Source: Vibrio ulleungensis
GTDB lineage: Bacteria > Pseudomonadota > Gammaproteobacteria > Enterobacterales > Vibrionaceae
Length of the DNA: 64,000 nucleotides
Direction of reading: 5' to 3'
Assembly: GCF_016900875.1 (NCBI RefSeq)
Contig: NZ_JAFEUM010000003.1
Coordinates: 430,058-494,057, forward strand
Positions 60,750 to 64,000 of the stretch are shown in pieces. The position numbers were made by a program, and so were the translations under genes. Position 1 is the first letter of the stretch. Each line of letters begins with the position of its first letter. The notes beneath the pieces are model-generated. The model did not search any database and was not told the DNA's origin. It worked only from the letters and a program-made list of their open reading frames with translations.

Positions 60750-60915
60750 TTAGACAATCTAGCAACAATTCTTTTGAAACTCAACACTCTCAAGGTCGTT
60801 TACCAATAGAGAAACTTATGCAAAAAAACAGCCTTTGGAGAAGGTAATCGATACACACTAGGCAATAATGGGGCAAAGGCTATTCAGGCGAAAAGCCTGT
60901 AACAGATCCTATCTC

Positions 60916-61512
60916 TCAGCAGTCTGTTTTCTCAGACAACCTCAGAGCGTCTTCTAGCTCAGCGCCTAGGTATCGAATTGTGTTATCAAGCTTCGAGTGT
61001 CTAAGTAATATCTGTACGGCCCTGATGTTTTTCGTTCTGGCATAGATTAAAGTGGCTTTGGTGCGACGCATGGAGTGAGTACCGTAATAGTCAGCATTCA
61101 ATCCAAGCTTTACAGCCCAGCTCCTTATAATTGAACGATAGAATGAGTAGCTGATAGGTTGCCCAAAGCGTCTGCTACTCGGAAATAGAAAACTGCTTGC
61201 CTCTAGGGATGCTGCAAAGATCCATCGGCTAATACTTTGCTGTGTTTTTGGTGTAATCTCATAGTGGACATCAGTGCCCGTTTTTTGCTGGACGCACTGA
61301 ACCCTGTTATAGATAACTCCTTGCGAAGAAACATCGTAAACGTGCAGCTTTAGCAAATCACTCGCTCTTAACTTGCTATCTATAGCTAGGTTCAGTAGCG
61401 CGAGCTGCATCAAATCGTTTTCAATCTCAAGCCTAGTTCTGATCCACCAGATCTCTTCAAGCTTAAATGGTCTTTTTATTCCACTGCATTTTCCAGAAGA
61501 TAGCCTTCTCAT
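60916..61512 (-). CDS. Compact tyrosine recombinase (FimB-size, stand-alone catalytic domain)
   Basis: A 198-residue site-specific recombinase made almost only of the catalytic domain. It has the first Arg in DSKLRASDLLKL, the HxxR pair in GTHSMRRTKATL, the third His in LLRHSKLDNT, and the nucleophile Tyr in IRYLGAEL. Similar short recombinases are widespread in proteobacterial accessory regions. The strong SD AGGAGGT before ATG 61512 fixes the start. It lies upstream of trpS2 on the same strand and 76 bases from a candidate attachment repeat. Confidence 0.92.
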   Translation of the reverse strand: MRRLSSGKCSGIKRPFKLEEIWWIRTRLEIENDLMQLALLNLAIDSKLRASDLLKLHVYDVSSQGVIYNRVQCVQQKTGTDVHYEITPKTQQSISRWIFAASLEASSFLFPSSRRFGQPISYSFYRSIIRSWAVKLGLNADYYGTHSMRRTKATLIYARTKNIRAVQILLRHSKLDNTIRYLGAELEDALRLSEKTDC

Positions 61513-61587
61513 GATGACCTCCTCTCAGTATTTTTGGTCAACATGAAGTTTGGCAGTCACATTTAGTAAGGCTCAGAAAAACCTGAA

Positions 61588-61628
61588 AAGTTGGTGGACA
61601 AAATCTTGTCAGTTACATTGATAAATTA
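61588..61628 (+). repeat. Right copy of degenerate direct repeat flanking the trpS2-recombinase module
   Basis: AAGTT-GG-TGGACAAAA, 7 bases, AGTTAC, 7 bases, AATTA: the same spaced pattern as at 59430-59466, in the same orientation. Confidence 0.5.
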
Positions 61629-61782
61629 GAATATAACGGATTAGCTGGGGTATGGGAAAATCTATATCATTTGTAGTTTTATTGGCTCTGGTAAACGACT
61701 TATGCCAAAAAACTAGAGCATGAAAAAGACGCCTTTCGCTTTTCAATGGATGAGGGGATGACCTCGCTATATGGGGGGACAC

Positions 61783-62104
61783 ATGGAAAGGGAGGTCTTT
61801 GATGCACTGCTTCAAATACTTCAAGAGCTATTTAAAATCTGGGCTATAAGGCTGGTGGAACTTGGAGTACCAGAAACCTTTGATCACGGCTTTGGGTACA
61901 AAAAAGAGCGAGTAGCTATGAAGGGATGGGCATATCATAATGGCATCGATTATGAACTGTACTACTTAGATTTCTTATTTGAAGAGTGCTGCGCGAGCAT
62001 TTAAACGCGATGAAAACTTAGAAGGTAAATCATACGAAATGACACAAGAGATGTTCGACATGTTTTGGTTATGGTTTGAAGTGCCTTCTAGTGATGAGTT
62101 GTAA
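61783..62104 (+). pseudogene. Small hypothetical gene, apparently frameshifted
   Basis: The first frame (ATG 61783 after GGGGGG) runs for 73 codons, MEREVFDALLQILQEL to FEECCASI, and stops at 62004. A second frame, shifted by one, is open from 61970 through AFKRDENLEGKSYEM to the stop at 62104. It reads like the natural continuation (charged helix, then FDMFWLWFEVPSSDEL). I infer one ~110-residue gene broken by a single-base change between 61970 and 62004. No family is recognised. Confidence 0.5.
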
Positions 62105-62126
62105 TCAAAGCTAAGGCAAGATGACT

Positions 62127-62999
62127 TCATCCCTGAACAACATAGCTATCTATTTTTTTGATTAGAAAGTCCCAAAATGCTTTGATCCGTGCAGTATTTC
62201 GTAAATCTTTGTTCGCTAGTATCCATAAAGAGGAGTTGTATTTTTTATCTAATCGAAATAGCTCAACGAGATTGTGGGAATCATCGGTCGGAAGTAAAGC
62301 TATTCCTTGGTCGTTAAGGGCTGCATTTAAAGCCGTAGAAATTGAGTTGCAGTAGATAGACTTAGGGTTGTGTTTAAACTGATTTTTATACCATTGTATT
62401 GCTAGGTTATCCATTTGAACAAAGTCGATTGCGTAGAGGTGTTTCATCTGTGAAAGTGGCATGGAAGCTTCGATACCATTGGCGTCTAAAAATAATTGTG
62501 ATGCGTAAACACTTAAGGTGACATCTCGCATTTTTCGAGCAATAAGAGCTTGTGGAGCGCCATGGCTTGCTCGAATGGCGATGTCGGCTTCGCGATGCTC
62601 TATATCTAGCAACTGACTTGCTTCAAGGATTTCAAACTGAACATCAGGGTAATCCTCTCTAAATTCTTTTATCCATTGTGGCAGGGTGATAGCCGCCATG
62701 GTTGAAGGCGCGGTGATTCGAATTAGCCCTTGCACCTTTTGGTGCTTCAAATCACTCTCGATCAGTATGCAATCTGCTAGTGACTCTATACGTTTTGCAT
62801 TTTCTAAAACGGACTGTCCTGTTTCTGTCAGTTGATAGCCTTTGCGACTCACAATGAATAATTGAGCAGATAGCTTTTTTTCAAGCTGCTGAATGCGCCT
62901 CCATACTGTTGTCGAGTTAACATTTAAGTGTGAAGAAGCAGCTTTTAATGTGCCGTATTCAGCAATGGCAATGACATATTTGAGATCATTCCAATCCAT
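62127..62999 (-). CDS. LysR-family transcriptional regulator
   Basis: A 290-residue regulator. The winged HTH is at 1-60 (DLKYVIAIAEYGTLKAASSHLNVNSTTVWRRIQQLE) and the effector domain follows. ATG 62999 (MDWNDLKYV) with AAGGA upstream gives the family length; the start at 63032 is rejected. It diverges from the DoxX gene, which is its likely target through the TTGCAA palindromes between them. Confidence 0.89.
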   Translation of the reverse strand: MDWNDLKYVIAIAEYGTLKAASSHLNVNSTTVWRRIQQLEKKLSAQLFIVSRKGYQLTETGQSVLENAKRIESLADCILIESDLKHQKVQGLIRITAPSTMAAITLPQWIKEFREDYPDVQFEILEASQLLDIEHREADIAIRASHGAPQALIARKMRDVTLSVYASQLFLDANGIEASMPLSQMKHLYAIDFVQMDNLAIQWYKNQFKHNPKSIYCNSISTALNAALNDQGIALLPTDDSHNLVELFRLDKKYNSSLWILANKDLRNTARIKAFWDFLIKKIDSYVVQG

Positions 63000-63013
63000 G
63001 ACGCTTTCCTTTG

Positions 63014-63060
63014 TTGCAAATTTGCAATGCAATATTGCTTTAACGCCTATTTCGTTGCAA
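63014..63060. promoter_or_regulatory. Cluster of TTGCAA palindromes between lysR and doxX
   Basis: The perfect palindrome TTGCAAATTTGCAA (63014-63027) is followed by GCAATATTGC (63029-63038) and another TTGCAA at 63055-63060. This dense, symmetric cluster between a divergent LysR gene and its neighbour looks like an operator region. Confidence 0.55.
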
Positions 63061-63111
63061 TAAGTAAGTGATTAAACTCTTTATAACTTTTAAAGAAATA
63101 GGATTTAGATC

Positions 63112-63468
63112 ATGAAAAAACTCAATATTACCTTTTATTTCGTTTCGATTTTATTTGCATTAGCCATGGCCGCTTCAGGTGTGGCAAAACTGACAGAGCA
63201 AGAAGCCTTGGTTCAATCAACACAAGAGATGGGGTACCCGTTATATTTATTAACTATTTTAGGGGCCGCCTATTTAATTGGTGCGGGTGCTATTCTCCAG
63301 CCTAAGTATGAAACACTTAGACAGTGGGGTTATGCTGGCTTTACGATTGCACTAATTGGTGCCGCAGCCTCACATATATTAGCGGGACAAGCTTTTGGTA
63401 CAGCAGTTCCTGCATTAGTTTTATTATTACTATTGGCAACAGCAGTTGTATTGAATCACAAACGATAG
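63112..63468 (+). CDS. DoxX-like membrane protein
   Basis: A 118-residue inner-membrane protein with four hydrophobic segments (about 7-27, 45-63, 70-90, 95-114) and the DoxX-type opening with a Gly-Val-Ala-Lys-Leu motif (SGVAKLTEQEALVQS). Family members are small quinone- or redox-linked membrane proteins of uncertain role. Divergent from the LysR regulator. Confidence 0.8.
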   Translation: MKKLNITFYFVSILFALAMAASGVAKLTEQEALVQSTQEMGYPLYLLTILGAAYLIGAGAILQPKYETLRQWGYAGFTIALIGAAASHILAGQAFGTAVPALVLLLLLATAVVLNHKR

Positions 63469-63514
63469 CAGGGTTAACTTTTTACTTTGCATTGGTCAAG
63501 TAATCATTGCTGAA

Positions 63515-63766
63515 TTATGCGGCCAAATTTTCTCTGTTAGGATTCGGTTTCCTAAGTAGTTTTTGAATGCCATCTTCATTGATGGCGTGACACTCATCTA
63601 CATACGATTTGTCGATTTTTAAAGTATCGCCGGGCAGTCGTTTCAGATAGTTTAATGATGAATAGTCTGTACCAAAATCATCAATGGAAATTGCAATTCC
63701 AAGAGATTTAAGTCTTTCCATAACGACAAATAAGCCATTCTCATACTTTACAGTTAGACAAACCTA
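63515..63766 (-). pseudogene. Fragment of an EAL-domain (c-di-GMP phosphodiesterase) gene
   Basis: The middle of an EAL domain is readable: ERLKSLGIAISIDDFGTDYSSL, then LKRLPGDTLKIDKSYV. The DDFGT metal-binding motif is intact. The start of the domain with the E-A-L residues is missing, and after SYVDECHA the sequence departs from the family and stops. The frame is open on the 5' side only to a TAG at 63764-63766. It is a relic cut on both sides, the upstream side probably by the IS110-type element. Confidence 0.7.
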
Positions 63767-63948
63767 ATGAACTGTACAAACAGTCAGCTCATAAGGCTGA
63801 CATAGTTATTCCTACGCATTAGTAAAATTAACTTTGATTGGTAATTTTAAAATGTTTAGAGTAATTGGGCTAAACGGTTTAATGAGATGGTACGTCCCTC
63901 TTCACAGCTAAACTTAACCTATGTTTAGCGCTCAAAGGAAGGTGTCCC
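63767..63948 (+). other. Structured non-coding left end of the IS110-type element
   Basis: About 180 bases between the EAL relic and the transposase start. Inverted repeats: GTCAGC/GCTGAC (63783-63801), TAAAC-G-GTTTA near 63873 and GCTAAAC/GTTTAGC (63907-63929). In the IS110 group the left-end non-coding region encodes the bridge RNA, so this stretch is a candidate. The exact IS boundary is unknown. Confidence 0.35.
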
Positions 63949-64000
63949 ATGTCAACAGCTCATATCATTGGTATTGACCTAGGTAAAAATACATTCCACA
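63949..64000 (+). CDS. IS110-family transposase, 5' end only
   Basis: The first 17 residues (MSTAHIIGIDLGKNTFH) match the N-terminus of IS110/IS1111 DEDD transposases, where the first catalytic Asp lies in GIDL[AG]K. AAAGGAAGG precedes the ATG. The gene continues past the window edge, so integrity and subgroup cannot be judged. Confidence 0.8.
   Translation, partial: MSTAHIIGIDLGKNTFH

Noticed and set aside
60593..60915. A T-box controlling trpS2
   Set aside because: No T-box consensus (UGGN bulge region or specifier-loop scaffold) is visible. The Trp-codon leader with competing hairpins explains the region better.
61609..61824. 71-codon minus-strand frame upstream of the recombinase
   Set aside because: It runs through the right att-like repeat and opposite the better-supported frame at 61783; no SD.

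Overview
The window is a stretch of a Vibrio-type (Vibrionaceae) chromosome. The evidence is gene content and order: clpS-clpA / infA / bpt-aat, gsk-hns-lysine transporter-hisLGDCBHAFI, sapABCDF / pspF-pspABC / a two-adaptor RND pump (vexIJK-like) / tag. Most of it is well-preserved housekeeping DNA with compact operons, strong Shine-Dalgarno (SD) sites and perfect intrinsic terminators.

Layout. 0.2-4.7 kb: N-degron machinery (ClpS adaptor, ClpA unfoldase, the two tRNA-dependent protein transferases Aat and Bpt) with infA. 4.9-11.3 kb: aroA, yciN, topA, gsk, hns. 11.6-20.9 kb: a lysine riboswitch in front of an NhaC-superfamily transporter, then the histidine operon with its six-His leader peptide and attenuator. 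21-33.1 kb: mixed core genes (UPF0016 transporter, ychJ, EAL/HDOD protein, lpxH, ppiB, cysS, tdk), a three-gene operon (retropepsin-like lipoprotein, inactive transglutaminase with membrane helices, ATP-grasp enzyme), cmoB and ppaC. 33.2-42.3 kb: an accessory block (two exported amidohydrolases, a PdxY-like protein lacking the catalytic Asp, a LysR regulator, two outer-membrane barrel proteins, a DUF3299 protein). A 46-base near-identical direct repeat bounds it; the repeat is the 3' end of a SnoaL-like gene, so the block looks inserted at that gene end. 42.3-45.3 kb: SnoaL-like, SRPBCC, AraC regulator and NAD-binding protein. 45.3-59.2 kb: sapABCDF, pspF / pspABC with a sigma-54 promoter, the RND pump and tag.

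59.3-64 kb is a variable end. It holds a second-type tryptophanyl-tRNA synthetase gene (trpS2), a compact FimB-size tyrosine recombinase, a frameshifted small gene, a LysR/DoxX divergent pair, an EAL-domain fragment and the start of an IS110-family transposase. The most interesting signal in the window is upstream of trpS2: a 17-codon leader frame with tandem Trp codons, followed by mutually exclusive RNA hairpins laid out like a classical trp attenuator, plus a hairpin that would hide the trpS2 SD. In the synthetase the active-site His linked to indolmycin sensitivity is replaced by Gln. The trpS2-recombinase pair is bracketed by a degenerate direct repeat that could be its attachment sites. 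Together this suggests a small mobile, self-regulated resistance cassette. All of this is read from sequence and needs folding, comparative and experimental tests.

No rRNA, tRNA or CRISPR array was seen.
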